A stretch of DNA of 64,000 bases from Streptomyces sp. NK08204 (GTDB taxonomy: Bacteria > Actinomycetota > Actinomycetes > Streptomycetales > Streptomycetaceae), in the NCBI RefSeq assembly GCF_020400585.1, contig NZ_JAINVF010000004.1:186001-250000 (forward strand). The letters run 5' to 3'. The translations under genes were made by a program, and so were the position numbers. Below are positions 25,407-34,753 of this stretch, in pieces (the first letter of the stretch is position 1; each line of letters opens with the position of its first letter). The notes under the pieces were generated by a model. It saw only the letters and a program-made list of their open reading frames with translations, was not told where the DNA came from and ran no database searches.

Positions 25407-26369
25407 TCAGTGACCGGGGACGTATCCGCGCTTCTTGTCGACCACGTTCAGCAGTGTTCTGCCCGCCGCCCACCGCTCGTACAGCGCCACGAACTGCGCG
25501 CCCAGCTCGTCGCGCCAGCCGACCGTGTCGCCGCTCATGTGCGGGGAGACGATCAGTCCCGGCAGCCCCCACAGCGGGCTGTCCTCGGGGAGGGGCTCGG
25601 TGGCGAACACGTCCAGGGCGGCGCCCGCGATCCAGCGACGGTTCAGCGCCCGGGCGAGGGCGTCCTCGTCGACCAGGGCACCCCGGCCGACGTTCACGAA
25701 GAACGCCGAGGGCTGCATCACGCCGAAGCGGTGGGCGTCGAACATGCCGTACGTCTGCTCGGTGAGCGGAGCCGCCGCGATCACCCAGTCCGCGCGGGAG
25801 ACCAGCCGGTCCAGGTCGGCCGGGCCGTGGATGCCGGTGCGCGGGACCCGTCCGACCAGTGCCGTCGTCACGCCCAGGGCCTTCAGCACGCGGACGATCG
25901 CCCGGCCGATCGGGCCCGAGCCCACCACACAGGCGCGCGTGCCCGCCACCCGCCGGGTCTCGCGGTGCCGCCAGACCCGCTCGCGCTGGTACTCCAGGGT
26001 GCGCGGCAGATCCTTGGCGGCGGCCAGCACCAGCGCGGCCACGTACTCGGCGATCGGCTGGTCGAAGATCCCGCGGGCGTTGGTCACCACGGTGTCGGAC
26101 GCGGCCAGCTCCGGGCACATCAGATGGTCCACGCCCGCGCTCGCGGTGTGCACCCAGCGCGGGCGCGGCCCCTCGCCCGGCCATGCCTCGCGCACCGCGT
26201 GCGAGGTGAAGTCCCAGACCAGCAGGACGTCCGCCGCGGGCAGCCGCTCGGCGAGACGGGCCGCGTCCGTGTGCACGATCCGGGCCCGCCCGGTGAGCCG
26301 GCCGAGCCGGGGCGGCGGATCGGCGTCGAGCACGAGGAGGGTGGGGCGGTCCGGTGGGGTCGGCGGCAT
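25407..26369 (-). CDS. D-isomer-specific 2-hydroxyacid dehydrogenase
   Basis: 320 residues. The NAD-binding loop is CVVGSGPIGRAIVRVL, and the catalytic set is Arg in NVGRGALVDEDAL, Glu in DVFATEPLPEDSPLW and His in SPHMSGDT, as in the GhrA/phosphoglycerate-dehydrogenase superfamily. It would reduce 2-ketoacids to D-2-hydroxyacids or the reverse in the cytosol. ATG 26369 has GGAG 8 nt upstream; ATG 26408 would add 13 residues without a ribosome site. A 400-bp divergent spacer separates it from the racemase-family gene. Confidence 0.87.
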   Translation of the reverse strand: MPPTPPDRPTLLVLDADPPPRLGRLTGRARIVHTDAARLAERLPAADVLLVWDFTSHAVREAWPGEGPRPRWVHTASAGVDHLMCPELAASDTVVTNARGIFDQPIAEYVAALVLAAAKDLPRTLEYQRERVWRHRETRRVAGTRACVVGSGPIGRAIVRVLKALGVTTALVGRVPRTGIHGPADLDRLVSRADWVIAAAPLTEQTYGMFDAHRFGVMQPSAFFVNVGRGALVDEDALARALNRRWIAGAALDVFATEPLPEDSPLWGLPGLIVSPHMSGDTVGWRDELGAQFVALYERWAAGRTLLNVVDKKRGYVPGH

Positions 26370-26768
26370 CCGTGGCGGCTCCGAACGGTCGCAGGCAACG
26401 TCTGACATGCGCGGATTGACCACGCTCGCACCCGAACCCACCGTCGTCAACAAAGGCGCCGCCGTGCGGCGTTGCCCCTCGCGTCCCTGCGTGAGACGGG
26501 TGCCTGCCATGGACGTCGCCTTCATCGGAGGCCCTCGCCTCCAGCGCCGTGCGGGTGTCGTGGTGCCCTCCGCTTCGCCCTCGACCCCGCGGGAGAGCGC
26601 CCTGGGCGAGGCGGTGAACCGAACGTCGTCCCGCGCCAGGAGGGGCGAGGGGCGCATCCGGGCCGTGTCGGCCGACCAGGTGACCGATGTGGGCGGCGCT
26701 GCGCCGGCTGGGTACCCGAACGCAGGAACAGCACAACAGCAGGGACAGTGGGAAGGGCCAGGGCTGAC
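26370..26768. other. 399-bp divergent intergenic region
   Basis: The region lies between the dehydrogenase and racemase-family starts. Open frames here are GC-bias artefacts with no ribosome site. I see no strong inverted repeat; it should hold the promoters of both genes. Confidence 0.5.
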
Positions 26769-27506
26769 ATGACCGCACTCGGAATCCTCTATCCGGGCCA
26801 CTCCGCCGAGGACGACTATCCGCGCATCGAGCAGCTCCTCGGCAGCGACATCCGGGTGGACCTGGTCCACACCGACGTCGGTGAGGACGTGCAGCGGGTG
26901 GACGCGCTGCGCGAGACGGGTTCTGCCGAACGGCTCGCCCAGGGCATGGAGGCCCTGCGGCTGACCGGCGCGGAGACGGTGGTGTGGGCGTGCACCAGCG
27001 GCAGCTTCGTCCACGGCTGGGAGGGGGCCCAGGAGCAGGTGCGGGGGCTGGCCAGGGTGGCCGGGATGCCGGCGTCGTCGACGTCCTTCGCCTTCGTGAA
27101 CGCGGCCCGGGAGATCGGGGTACGGCGGGTGGCGGTCGGCGCGACCTACCCGGAGGACGTGGCCGCGCTGTTCGTGGAGTTCCTGCGGGCCGGCGGGCTG
27201 GAGGTGACCGGGGTCCGCTCGTACGGGGTCGTCGCGGCGGCGGAGGTGGGGACCTGGGGCGAGGAGGAGGTGCTGACGCTGGCGCGGGCGGCGGACGCGG
27301 CGGCCTCCGGCGCGGAGGCCGTGCTGCTGCCGGACACCGCGTTGCACACGGCCGCGCACCTGGGGCTGCTGGAGAAGGCGCTGTCCAAGCCGGTGCTCAC
27401 GGGGAACCAGGTGTCGGTGTGGGAGGGGCTGCGGCTGGCTGACCGCCGGGTGAACGCGCCTGTGCTGGGGGCGCTGTTCACGAGGGAACCGATCGTCCAC
27501 CTGTAG
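26769..27506 (+). CDS. Asp/Glu racemase-superfamily (maleate isomerase/AMDase-like) protein
   Basis: 245 residues. The fold motifs are GILYPGHSAEDDYP at the N-terminus, VVWACTSGSFVHG with the first catalytic Cys (Cys75), and LLPDTALHTAAHLG in the position of the second. The second cysteine of racemases and maleate isomerases is replaced by Asp189, so a one-cysteine (decarboxylase-like) or altered mechanism is likely. A GGGCCAGGG element precedes the ATG. The gene is followed by a luciferase-like monooxygenase on the same strand 75 bp away. The substrate is unknown. Confidence 0.82.
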   Translation: MTALGILYPGHSAEDDYPRIEQLLGSDIRVDLVHTDVGEDVQRVDALRETGSAERLAQGMEALRLTGAETVVWACTSGSFVHGWEGAQEQVRGLARVAGMPASSTSFAFVNAAREIGVRRVAVGATYPEDVAALFVEFLRAGGLEVTGVRSYGVVAAAEVGTWGEEEVLTLARAADAAASGAEAVLLPDTALHTAAHLGLLEKALSKPVLTGNQVSVWEGLRLADRRVNAPVLGALFTREPIVHL

Positions 27507-27581
27507 AGGCCGGAATAAGCGGAGAGCGTCCCCTGTTAGTCCCCGGCAGGACAGCCACGCCGAGAACAGGAGGCCCACACC

Positions 27582-28670
27582 GTGCCGGCAGACGAGATCC
27601 GGGGTGTGACGCGCGGGAGCGCCCCCGTCCCCCTCTCCGTACTGGACCTGGTGACCGTCGGCGCGGGCGGTACCGCCGCCGACGCGCTGCGTACCAGCGT
27701 CGCGCTGTCCCGCCTCGCGGAGGCCCGCGGCTTCCACCGGTACTGGGTCGCCGAGCACCACTCCATGCCCGGGGTCGCCTCCTCCTCGCCGGCCGTGATC
27801 CTCGCCCACCTCGCCGCCCACACCGACCGCATCCGGCTCGGCTCGGGCGGCGTCATGCTGCCCAACCACGCCCCCCTGGTGATCGCCGAGCAGTTCGGCA
27901 CGCTGGAGGCGATGGCGCCGGGGCGGATCGACCTGGGTCTCGGCCGGGCGCCGGGCACGGACGGGGCCACGGCCGCCGCCCTGCGCCGCACCGACACCCT
28001 GAACGAGGGCGCCGACGACTTCCCCGAGCAGCTCGCCGAGCTCACCCGCTTCCTGGACGACGACTTCCCGGACGGGCACCCGTACCGGCGCATTCACGCC
28101 ATCCCCGGGCCGGTGCAGGGCAGCGTCCCCGGCGGCGTCCAGTCCCCGCACCGGCCGCCGGTCTGGCTGCTCGGCTCCTCCGGCTTCAGCGCCCGCCTGG
28201 CCGGCCTGCTCGGCCTGCCGTTCGCCTTCGCGCACCATTTCTCCGCGCAGAACACCATTCCGGCCCTCGACCTGTACCGGCAGACCTTCCGCCCCTCCGC
28301 GGTGCTCGACGAGCCCTACGCCCTGATCGGCGTCTCCGCCCTCGCCACGGACGACGAGCGGGAGGCCCGGCGGCAGGTGCGGGCGATGGCGCTCAGCATG
28401 GTCCGGCTCAGGACCGGGCGTCCCGGTCTCTTCCCGGACCCGGAGGAGGCCGCGAGGTACGAGTTCAGCCCCATGGAGGAGGAGTTCGCCGCCTCCTGGG
28501 CCGGGAACGTCGTGCACGGCACCGCCGACGAGGTCCGCTCCGGCCTGGACGACCTCCACAAGCGCACCGGCGCCGACGAGTTGATGCTCACCTCGCACGC
28601 CCACCGGGGCGCGCTGCGCCTGCGCTCCTACGAACTGGTCGCCGACGCCTACGGCTTGCCCGCCGCGTAG
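27582..28670 (+). CDS. LLM-class flavin-dependent oxidoreductase (MsnO8-like)
   Basis: 362 residues. The luciferase-like barrel includes [74 protein letters not shown] and [14 protein letters not shown], which is the MsnO8-type FMN branch (TIGR03558). GTG 27582 has AGGAGG 8 nt upstream. It probably acts as a small-molecule monooxygenase with FMNH2 from a separate reductase. It may be co-transcribed with the racemase-family gene. The last 22 nt overlap the convergent GGDEF-EAL gene. Confidence 0.9.
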   Translation: MPADEIRGVTRGSAPVPLSVLDLVTVGAGGTAADALRTSVALSRLAEARGFHRYWVAEHHSMPGVASSSPAVILAHLAAHTDRIRLGSGGVMLPNHAPLVIAEQFGTLEAMAPGRIDLGLGRAPGTDGATAAALRRTDTLNEGADDFPEQLAELTRFLDDDFPDGHPYRRIHAIPGPVQGSVPGGVQSPHRPPVWLLGSSGFSARLAGLLGLPFAFAHHFSAQNTIPALDLYRQTFRPSAVLDEPYALIGVSALATDDEREARRQVRAMALSMVRLRTGRPGLFPDPEEAARYEFSPMEEEFAASWAGNVVHGTADEVRSGLDDLHKRTGADELMLTSHAHRGALRLRSYELVADAYGLPAA

Positions 28671-30457
28671 GCCCGCTCTCCGAGCAGCTCGGAGATGCGG
28701 TCCGGCGGCACCGGACGGGAGTACAGCCAGCCCTGTCCGGTGTCGCAGCCGATGCGGCGCAGCCGGGTCGCCTGTGCGGAGGTCTCCACGCACTCCGCGG
28801 TGACCGTGAGACCGAGGCGGTGCGCCAGCTGGATCATCGCCTCCACGACGACCTCGTCGGCCGGGTTGGGGGTGATCGCCGGGGTCTTGTCGCCCTCGTA
28901 CTGGAAGCCGCGGACGAAGGAGCCGTCCAGCTTCAGCGCCGAGACCGGCAGCCGGCTCAGGTAGGCCAGGTTCGAGTAGCCGGTGCCGAAGTCGTCGATG
29001 GCGATGCGCACCCCCATGTCGCTGAGCGCCTGCAGCGCCTGCAGGGGGCGGCCCGCCGAGCCCATCACCGCGGACTCGGTCAGCTCCAGCTGGAGCAGAT
29101 GCGGGGCGAGTCCTGTCTCGGCGAGGGTCTCGGCCACGTCCGCGACGAGGTCGGAGTCCCACACCTGGCGCACGGCCACGTTCACGCTGACGAAGATGGG
29201 CGGTCCGGCGGGGTGTTCGAGCTGCCAGCGGCGGGTCTGGCGGCAGGCGGTGGCCAGCACCCAGCGGCCGAGCTGGACGATCGAGCCGTCCTCCTCGGCC
29301 AGTGTGATGAACCGATTCGGCGTCAGCGTGCCGAACTGCGGGTGGTGCCAGCGGACCAACGCCTCCACCCCGCTCAGCCGTCCGTCCTCCAGGCCGACCA
29401 GCGGCTGGTACTCGAGCGCGAACTCGCCGCGTTCGATGGCGGGGCGCAGGGTGGAGGACAGGGCCTGACGGGTCATCCGGTGCGCGTTGCGCTCCGGGTC
29501 GAACAGCGTCCAGCGGGCCTTGCCGTCGGCCTTCGCCCAGTACAGCGTCGTGTCCGCCGCCTGCATCAGACCGGTGGCGGTGGTCCCGGCCGCCTGCCGC
29601 TCCACGACGCCGATGGACGCCGTCAGCGACAGCCGCTGACCGGCCAGGTCGAACGGGCACTCCAGGGCTCTGAGCGCCGACTCGGCGAGGTCGGCGAGCT
29701 GTTCGGTCCCGGTGGAGTCCTCGACGAGCAGCGCGAACTCGTCGCCGCCGAGCCGGGCCACCAGGGGTGCGCCGGCGCGGGCGTACCCGGCCTCCTCGGC
29801 GACCCGGGTCAGGCGTTCGGCGACGGCGGCGAGCAGCCGGTCCCCGACCCGGTGGCCGAGGGTGTCGTTGACGGCCTTGAAGCCGTCGAGGTCCAGATAG
29901 CACAGGCCGATCCGGCCGGTGCCGCCCATCTCGTACGATTCCGGCTCCAGGGCCGCCGTCAGGCGCTCGAAGAACAGGGTCCGGTTGGGCAGCCGGGTCA
30001 CCGGGTCGTGCATCTGCAAGTGCCGCAGCCGTGCCTGGAGTTCGCGGCGGGCGCTGATATCGGCCACCGACAGCAGCACGCCCGGCCCGCTGTCGCTCAG
30101 CGGGACGACGGTGACCTGCACCCAGACCGAGTGGCCCGTGGGACGCTTCATCCGGCGTGTGCAGCGCAGCCGGGCCTGCCGGCCGCTCAGCACCTCACGG
30201 TAGGCGTGCCAGGTGCGGGCGTCCGAGGAGAGGTCCACCAGGTCGGCGGCGATCCGCCCGGTGAGCGCTTCGGGTTCGGTGCCGAGCAGCTCGCCGAAGG
30301 CCGCGTTGGCGCTGCCGACGAGTCCCTCGCGGTCCACGACGGCCATGGCGAGCGGGGCTGCCGCGAAGACACGGTGATAGATGGTGTGATCACTGTCTGT
30401 GACGGCTGACCGGTCGAGGTCTGCCGTGGGCGTCGGCCCTTCGGACGTTCCGCTCAC
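28649..30457 (-). CDS. PAS-GGDEF-EAL cyclic-di-GMP enzyme
   Basis: 602 residues: PAS domain at about 25-140 ([31 protein letters not shown]), GGDEF at about 150-315 with an intact [10 protein letters not shown] (about 237), and EAL at about 325-590 with EALVRW (about 365), [18 protein letters not shown] and AECVET. All catalytic residues I can check are present, so it may both make and degrade c-di-GMP, the BldD ligand that controls Streptomyces development. It is similar in layout to RmdA/RmdB. GTG 30457 has GGGAG 6 nt upstream. No transmembrane segment is visible. Confidence 0.9.
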   Translation of the reverse strand: MSGTSEGPTPTADLDRSAVTDSDHTIYHRVFAAAPLAMAVVDREGLVGSANAAFGELLGTEPEALTGRIAADLVDLSSDARTWHAYREVLSGRQARLRCTRRMKRPTGHSVWVQVTVVPLSDSGPGVLLSVADISARRELQARLRHLQMHDPVTRLPNRTLFFERLTAALEPESYEMGGTGRIGLCYLDLDGFKAVNDTLGHRVGDRLLAAVAERLTRVAEEAGYARAGAPLVARLGGDEFALLVEDSTGTEQLADLAESALRALECPFDLAGQRLSLTASIGVVERQAAGTTATGLMQAADTTLYWAKADGKARWTLFDPERNAHRMTRQALSSTLRPAIERGEFALEYQPLVGLEDGRLSGVEALVRWHHPQFGTLTPNRFITLAEEDGSIVQLGRWVLATACRQTRRWQLEHPAGPPIFVSVNVAVRQVWDSDLVADVAETLAETGLAPHLLQLELTESAVMGSAGRPLQALQALSDMGVRIAIDDFGTGYSNLAYLSRLPVSALKLDGSFVRGFQYEGDKTPAITPNPADEVVVEAMIQLAHRLGLTVTAECVETSAQATRLRRIGCDTGQGWLYSRPVPPDRISELLGERAYAAGKP

Positions 30458-30783
30458 CGCTCGCTCCCGCAGTGCACTCGATCTCTGTCCGTGCCGGAAA
30501 GTGTGCCGATCATAGAGGCTGGCCCCGGGCCCTTCCAGTCGCTCTCCAGTGTCGCGGACCGCCCGGCCGTTCTGACAGATCGTTTCTGCCCGTGCCTGGA
30601 CGGGTTCTTCAAGCCACCTACCCATTGTGACGTTCCGTGAGTGATCCGGGGTGTCACCCGTGGGGGCGCGTTCGAGTGCGTCGGGGGCGCTCTCACCCTT
30701 CCGGTGCAGACAAACAGGGCATAGCGCCTGAAACACCTACAGGCTGGGGGCGGTGTCCCGTGAACCCTCCGGAGGTCCCCGCC
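30458..30783. other. 326-bp divergent promoter region (EAL gene / M6 protease)
   Basis: No gene is supported here. A BldD-like pseudo-palindrome, TGACGTTCCGTGAG, lies at 30628-30641 (7 of 9 fixed positions of the published tnACnC(A/T)GnGTnA consensus). Otherwise I see only promoter-length sequence for the two divergent genes. Confidence 0.4.
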
Positions 30784-32034
30784 GTGCCCAAGCTGCGCAG
30801 CACCGCCGCCGTGTGCACCACGATGTCGGCGCTCGCCGCGACCTCGATCTTCACCGGCCCGTCGGTCGTGGAGCCCTTCTCGCCGGCATCGTGCGCCCTG
30901 CACCGCACCGACGCGCACCACTCGGAGGGCGTGGACACCTGGAACACCGACTACACCCGCCCGGTCAGGCCCCTCGACGCCGTGCTGGTCTTCCTGTCCT
31001 TCCCGGACGCGACACCGCGCACCACCCCCGCACAGCTGACGGCCGACCACTTCCCGGCCACCAGCCGCTTCTACGAACAGGCCTCCTACGGCAGGTTCAC
31101 CGTCCGCCCGCACCCGCTCGGACACTGGCTGCGCATGCCACGGTCGTCCGCGTCGTACGCCATAAAGCGGGACTGGAGCACCGCCGACCGGGCCGCCTAC
31201 CTGCGCGACGCGTTCGCCGTGGCCGACAGGGAGGTCGACTTCTCGCGCTACGGCATCGTGTACTTCGTCGCCGACCCGGACGCGCCCGGCGTGGACTCGG
31301 ACGCCACGAAGGTCGTCAATCTCGACACCCCCGTGCACGTGGACGGCACCGACGTCCGCCGGGTCGTCACCGTGTTCGAGAGGCATCCGCCGGACCGGCT
31401 GGTCCTGGCCCATGAGACCGGCCATGTCTTCGATCTGCCCGATCTCTACCACCGCCCGGACGAGGGCAAGGGCGACTGGGACACCTACGTCGGCGACTGG
31501 GACCTGATGGGCAGCCAGTTCGGTGCGTCCCCGGACCTGTTCGCCTGGCACAAGTGGAAACTGGGCTGGCTGGAACCGCGCCAGGTGGTGTGCGTACGGA
31601 GTAGGGGTTCGACCCTGCTGACGCTCGAACCGCTGGCCGCCGGCCCCGGCGTCCCGGTGCAGGGCACGGCAGGCGCCCCCGCCTTCGGCCTCGGCCACGG
31701 CGTCAAGCTGGCCATCGTGCGCACCGGCCCCGACAGTGCCCTCGCCTTCGAGGCCCGCGGCAGCGCCGGCAACGACCGGGCGGCCTGCCGGGAGGGTGTC
31801 CTGGTGTACCGGGTGCACGGCGGCGCGGCCTCGGGCGGCGGCCCGATCGAGGTGGTGGACGCCCACCCGCACACCGAGGCGTGCTGGGAGAGCTCGGTCT
31901 ACGCACCCCTGGCCGACGCCCCGGTCTCCCTCGGGGAGACCTTCACCGTTCCCGAGGACGGCGTACGGGTGGAGGTGGAGGGGCGGACCCCGTCCGGGGC
32001 GTGGACGGTGAAGATCACTCCAGAAGAGTCATGA
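30784..32034 (+). CDS. Secreted M6-family metalloprotease
   Basis: 416 residues. A weak signal peptide (VPKLRSTAAVCTTMSALAATSIFTGP) precedes the M6 (immune-inhibitor-A-like) peptidase domain. LDAVLVFLSFPDA begins the domain, and the zinc site is LAHETGHVFDLPDLY with His210, Glu211 and His214, followed by WDLMGS, the met-turn equivalent. GTG 30784 has GGAGG 8 nt upstream. A C-terminal beta domain (about 270-416) follows. It is likely an extracellular zinc endoprotease. Expression is from its own promoter, divergent from the c-di-GMP gene. Confidence 0.88.
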   Translation: MPKLRSTAAVCTTMSALAATSIFTGPSVVEPFSPASCALHRTDAHHSEGVDTWNTDYTRPVRPLDAVLVFLSFPDATPRTTPAQLTADHFPATSRFYEQASYGRFTVRPHPLGHWLRMPRSSASYAIKRDWSTADRAAYLRDAFAVADREVDFSRYGIVYFVADPDAPGVDSDATKVVNLDTPVHVDGTDVRRVVTVFERHPPDRLVLAHETGHVFDLPDLYHRPDEGKGDWDTYVGDWDLMGSQFGASPDLFAWHKWKLGWLEPRQVVCVRSRGSTLLTLEPLAAGPGVPVQGTAGAPAFGLGHGVKLAIVRTGPDSALAFEARGSAGNDRAACREGVLVYRVHGGAASGGGPIEVVDAHPHTEACWESSVYAPLADAPVSLGETFTVPEDGVRVEVEGRTPSGAWTVKITPEES

Positions 32035-32084
32035 CCATGCGGTCTGCCCCTGGCCGGCCGACTGGCTGGTCAGGGGCATGCGAA

Positions 32085-32110
32085 AAGCCCCTCGCTTATG
32101 CGAGGGGCTT
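32085..32110 (-). terminator. Terminator of tRNA-Lys copy 3 (probably bidirectional)
   Basis: AAGCCCCTCGC and GCGAGGGGCTT form a perfect 11-bp stem with a 4-nt loop, followed on the minus strand by TTTTCG. The stem also lies 50 bp after the M6 protease stop. Confidence 0.85.
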
Positions 32111-32120
32111 CCCATTGTCG

Positions 32121-32194
32121 TGCGCCGCCAGGGACTCGAACCCCGGACCCGCTGATTAAGAGTCAGCTGCTCTAACCAACTGAGCTAGCGGCGC
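32121..32194 (-). tRNA. tRNA-Lys (CTT), copy 3
   Basis: 74 nt identical to copies 1 and 2. Its first 10 nt overlap the 3' end of the upstream primase-like gene, whose TAG stop is tRNA positions 8-10. It lacks the GAGCAC-N14-TAGNNT promoter of the other copies, so it is likely read from a promoter within, or by read-through of, that gene. Confidence 0.97.
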
Positions 32195-32763
32195 CTGCTG
32201 ACGTCGTAGACATTAGCACCCTGGTCGGCAGGAGGAAAAATCGATATCCGCACTGCTGCGCGGGCCGCCCGTACCGCCGCCCAATGGACGACCTCCGGGC
32301 CCGGCAGCCAGGGGTGCCGGGTGTCCGGAGCGGCCAGCCAGCGGGAGGTGCCGCAGGCGTCGGCTCCGGTGAGTGCCGGCACGGTCACCGCGTCGCCGGT
32401 GCCGTGGCACAGCAGCGGCGGAACGGCCTCCGTACGGCGCCCGTGCGCCCCTCCCCACTGCTCCCAGCTCAGCAGCGAGGGCAGCCGCTGGGCCGTGCCC
32501 GGGGCGGCGAACAGCAGCATGCGGCCCCGGAACAGCGCGACCGGGCCGGAGCCGGGTCCCTCTTCCCGCAGCCGGTCCAGCATCCGCCGCCCGAAGACCG
32601 CCGGGGCGCTCACCACGTCGAAGACGGTGCCGCAGGGCAGGACGACCGGGGCGTCCGGGTGCTCCTGCCAGAGGATGAGCGTGCTGCGCGGGTGCGTTCC
32701 CGCCGAGGCGAGCCAGGCGGTGCCGTCGGCGGTGGCGGAGGTGGCCCTCGGTGCGCTGCTCAT
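32185..32763 (-). CDS. Prim-Pol-like N-terminal domain protein (bifunctional primase/polymerase family label)
   Basis: 192 residues. The pattern WLASAGTHPRSTLILWQEHPDAPVVLPCGTVFDVVSAP is the conserved start of a short streptomycete family usually labelled bifunctional DNA primase/polymerase N-terminal. PPLLCHGTGDAVTVPA and SRWLAAPDTRHPWLPGPEVVHWA are also conserved. A complete archaeo-eukaryotic primase catalytic site is not obvious, so activity is uncertain. It ends VYDVSRRR inside the tRNA-Lys gene, which fixes the C-terminus. The start ATG follows a 124-bp spacer carrying GGCATATGCC. Confidence 0.75.
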   Translation of the reverse strand: MSSAPRATSATADGTAWLASAGTHPRSTLILWQEHPDAPVVLPCGTVFDVVSAPAVFGRRMLDRLREEGPGSGPVALFRGRMLLFAAPGTAQRLPSLLSWEQWGGAHGRRTEAVPPLLCHGTGDAVTVPALTGADACGTSRWLAAPDTRHPWLPGPEVVHWAAVRAARAAVRISIFPPADQGANVYDVSRRR

Positions 32764-32887
32764 GCCGTCTACAGGTACCGGTAGTGAGCGCGTGGTTCCG
32801 CTGGGTTGTGGAAAAACGGGACAGAAACGGGTGTGGAGGAGTAGGGTGCCCGCTCACCTGGCATATGCCGGGCGGGTCGTGCGCGGG

Positions 32888-33259
32888 TCAGACCGGGTCG
32901 GCGGGGGTGCAGCCCTCGCTCGCGGCACCCCGCATCAGGTCCCGCCCGAACTCGACCATCCGCTTGGCGTAGTCCTCGGTCCACTCGGCCTGTCCGGCGA
33001 TGTCCGCCGGAGTCAGTCGGTCGAAGCGGCGCGGGTCGGCGAGCTGGGCTGCGGCCATGGCCTGGTACTCCACGGCCCGGTCGGCGGCGGCGCGGAACGC
33101 CTGGGCCAGCTCCGTCGCGCGCGTCAGCAGCGCCCGCGGGTCCTCGATGGCCTCCAGGTCGAAAAAGTGCTCGGGGTCGGCGGCGGCCTCCGCGGGCTCG
33201 AAGATCAAGGGCGCGGGGCGTAGCCGCGGCTCGTTCCGACGCGGCGTGGGCTCCGCCAT
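32888..33259 (-). CDS. Conserved small hypothetical protein
   Basis: 123 residues, acidic, Ala/Glu-rich and predicted helical (EDPRALLTRATELAQAFRAAADRAVEYQAMAAAQLADPRRF, then DYAKRMVEFGRDLMRG). ATG 33259 has GAGGAGG 7 nt upstream. There is no signal peptide and no recognisable domain. It lies upstream of the primase-like gene on the same strand and about 150 bp downstream of the helicase gene. Confidence 0.7.
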   Translation of the reverse strand: MAEPTPRRNEPRLRPAPLIFEPAEAAADPEHFFDLEAIEDPRALLTRATELAQAFRAAADRAVEYQAMAAAQLADPRRFDRLTPADIAGQAEWTEDYAKRMVEFGRDLMRGAASEGCTPADPV

Positions 33260-33415
33260 GTCTTGTCCTCCTCGTACGGACTCATGCGCTTCACAGCACC
33301 CACCTTCCAGGTGGGCCACCCCCCATTGTCCCGCGCCCGCGCAAGAGGCCCCCAAGAGCGCGAGTGCAGGGGCCGGGGGCCGGGGCGCCGGATGCCCGTC
33401 CCGCCGGCCGCGCCC

Positions 33416-34753
33416 TCACGGTCTCCAGGGCACGCGGTGCTCCGCCAGGTGGGCCAGGACCGCGTGGTTCGCCTCCCAGCCGTCCGGGAACTTCATCAGT
33501 GTGCCCAGCTGGACCGGCTCCGTGGACGGGTAGTCGTCCAGCAGGTCGTCCACGCCCGCCCGGCAGACCACGATGCAGGCGTGCCGGTGCCGGGAGGCGA
33601 GGACGCACAGGCGGCCGGTCTCCAGGTGGAAGGCGGTGGCGTCGGGGCGGCCGGAGAGCGGGTGGAGGACGACCGTGACGTCGTACTCACGGCCCTGCAG
33701 CCGGTTCGCCGTATCCACGGTGACGTCCGCCACGCCGAGGTCGGCCAGCGCCGCGCGCACCGCCGCCGCCTGGTCGCGGTGGGCCGTGCCCACGGCGACG
33801 CGGTCGCCGGTGAGGGGCACCGGGGACGGGGAGCCCTCGGAGACCGCCGCGCCGCCCCTGTCCAGCAGGCGGCGGACGACCGTCGCCACCGCCCGCACCG
33901 CCTCGGGGTCCGTGCGCGGGGTGTGCCGGGCGGGCAGCTCCAGCAGGCCCCACCCGGACTCCGCCGCCTCGTCGATCACCCGGTCGGGGCCGGAGCCGTC
34001 GCAAGGGACGGCGAAGGTGAGGCGGCGGTCGCCGTGGCCGGTGCCGCTGCGGAACGGGGTGTAGGGGTAGAAGGCGTCCGAGACCAGGGGGGCCGCGGAG
34101 GCGGGCAGCCGCCAGGAGACCGGCAGGCGGTGCTGCGGGAGGTCTGGGTTGTGCGCCAGCAGCGTCGTCACCGCGGACGCCGACGGGTCGTACGACAGCC
34201 CAGCCCACTGCTCGCTGCCCACGATCGCGAACGGGTCCAGCTGGCCCGGGTCGCCCACGAACAGAGCCCGCTCGAACAGGCCCGCCACGGCCAGCAGGGA
34301 GTCCGAGCGCATCTGGTACGCCTCGTCCACGATCGCGTGCCGCCAGGGCTCGTCCGCCTTGACGTGCGCCCACTTCGCCGCGGTGGAGAGCACGACCGGG
34401 AGGCCGTTCAGGTCGGCCGCCTTCGCCGACGTACGGACGTTCGACAGGTCGTCGAGCGCCTTGTCGTAGGGGTTCGTGTCGCTGCTGTGCAGGCGGCCCA
34501 CCGGCAGCTCCGGGTTCTTCTGGGCGAGCCGCAGGACCAGGTCGTCCACCTGCGCGTTGGTCTGCGCGACCACCATCAGCGGGCGCCCCGCCGCGGCCAG
34601 TTCCAGGGCCGCGCGGACCACCAGCGTGGACTTCCCGGCGCCCGGCGGGGAGTCCACCACCACGCCCCGTCCGGTGCCGTACAGGGTGTCGTGGAGGATC
34701 GCCTCGGTGGCGCGGGCGGCAGCGGCCCCGGGGTCGAAGTCGGCCGTGGTCAC
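33416..34753 (-). CDS. SF1-type DNA/RNA helicase-like ATPase of a three-gene operon
   Basis: 445 residues. Walker A is DSPPGAGKSTLV (about 35-46), motif Ia-like MVVAQTNAQVDDLVLRL, Walker B AIVDEAYQM, motif III FVGDPGQLDPF, and motifs V-VI TVDTANRLQGREYDVTVVLHPLS and CVLASRHRHACIVVC. This is a compact Upf1-like SF1B helicase with little room for accessory domains. GTG 34753 overlaps the preceding stop by 4 nt (GTGA), so it is translationally coupled to the unknown protein and, through that, to the nuclease. The operon suggests joint DNA processing. Confidence 0.86.
   Translation of the reverse strand: MTTADFDPGAAAARATEAILHDTLYGTGRGVVVDSPPGAGKSTLVVRAALELAAAGRPLMVVAQTNAQVDDLVLRLAQKNPELPVGRLHSSDTNPYDKALDDLSNVRTSAKAADLNGLPVVLSTAAKWAHVKADEPWRHAIVDEAYQMRSDSLLAVAGLFERALFVGDPGQLDPFAIVGSEQWAGLSYDPSASAVTTLLAHNPDLPQHRLPVSWRLPASAAPLVSDAFYPYTPFRSGTGHGDRRLTFAVPCDGSGPDRVIDEAAESGWGLLELPARHTPRTDPEAVRAVATVVRRLLDRGGAAVSEGSPSPVPLTGDRVAVGTAHRDQAAAVRAALADLGVADVTVDTANRLQGREYDVTVVLHPLSGRPDATAFHLETGRLCVLASRHRHACIVVCRAGVDDLLDDYPSTEPVQLGTLMKFPDGWEANHAVLAHLAEHRVPWRP

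Noticed and set aside
25407..29903. A 1498-codon leftward open frame
   Set aside because: Only its last 320 codons form the hydroxyacid dehydrogenase; the rest is read-through opposite the racemase and monooxygenase genes.
32085..32110. Possible mobile-element inverted repeat next to tRNA-Lys copy 3
   Set aside because: It is an 11-bp stem with a 4-nt loop and a T-run, which fits a terminator; no integrase or transposase occurs in the window.
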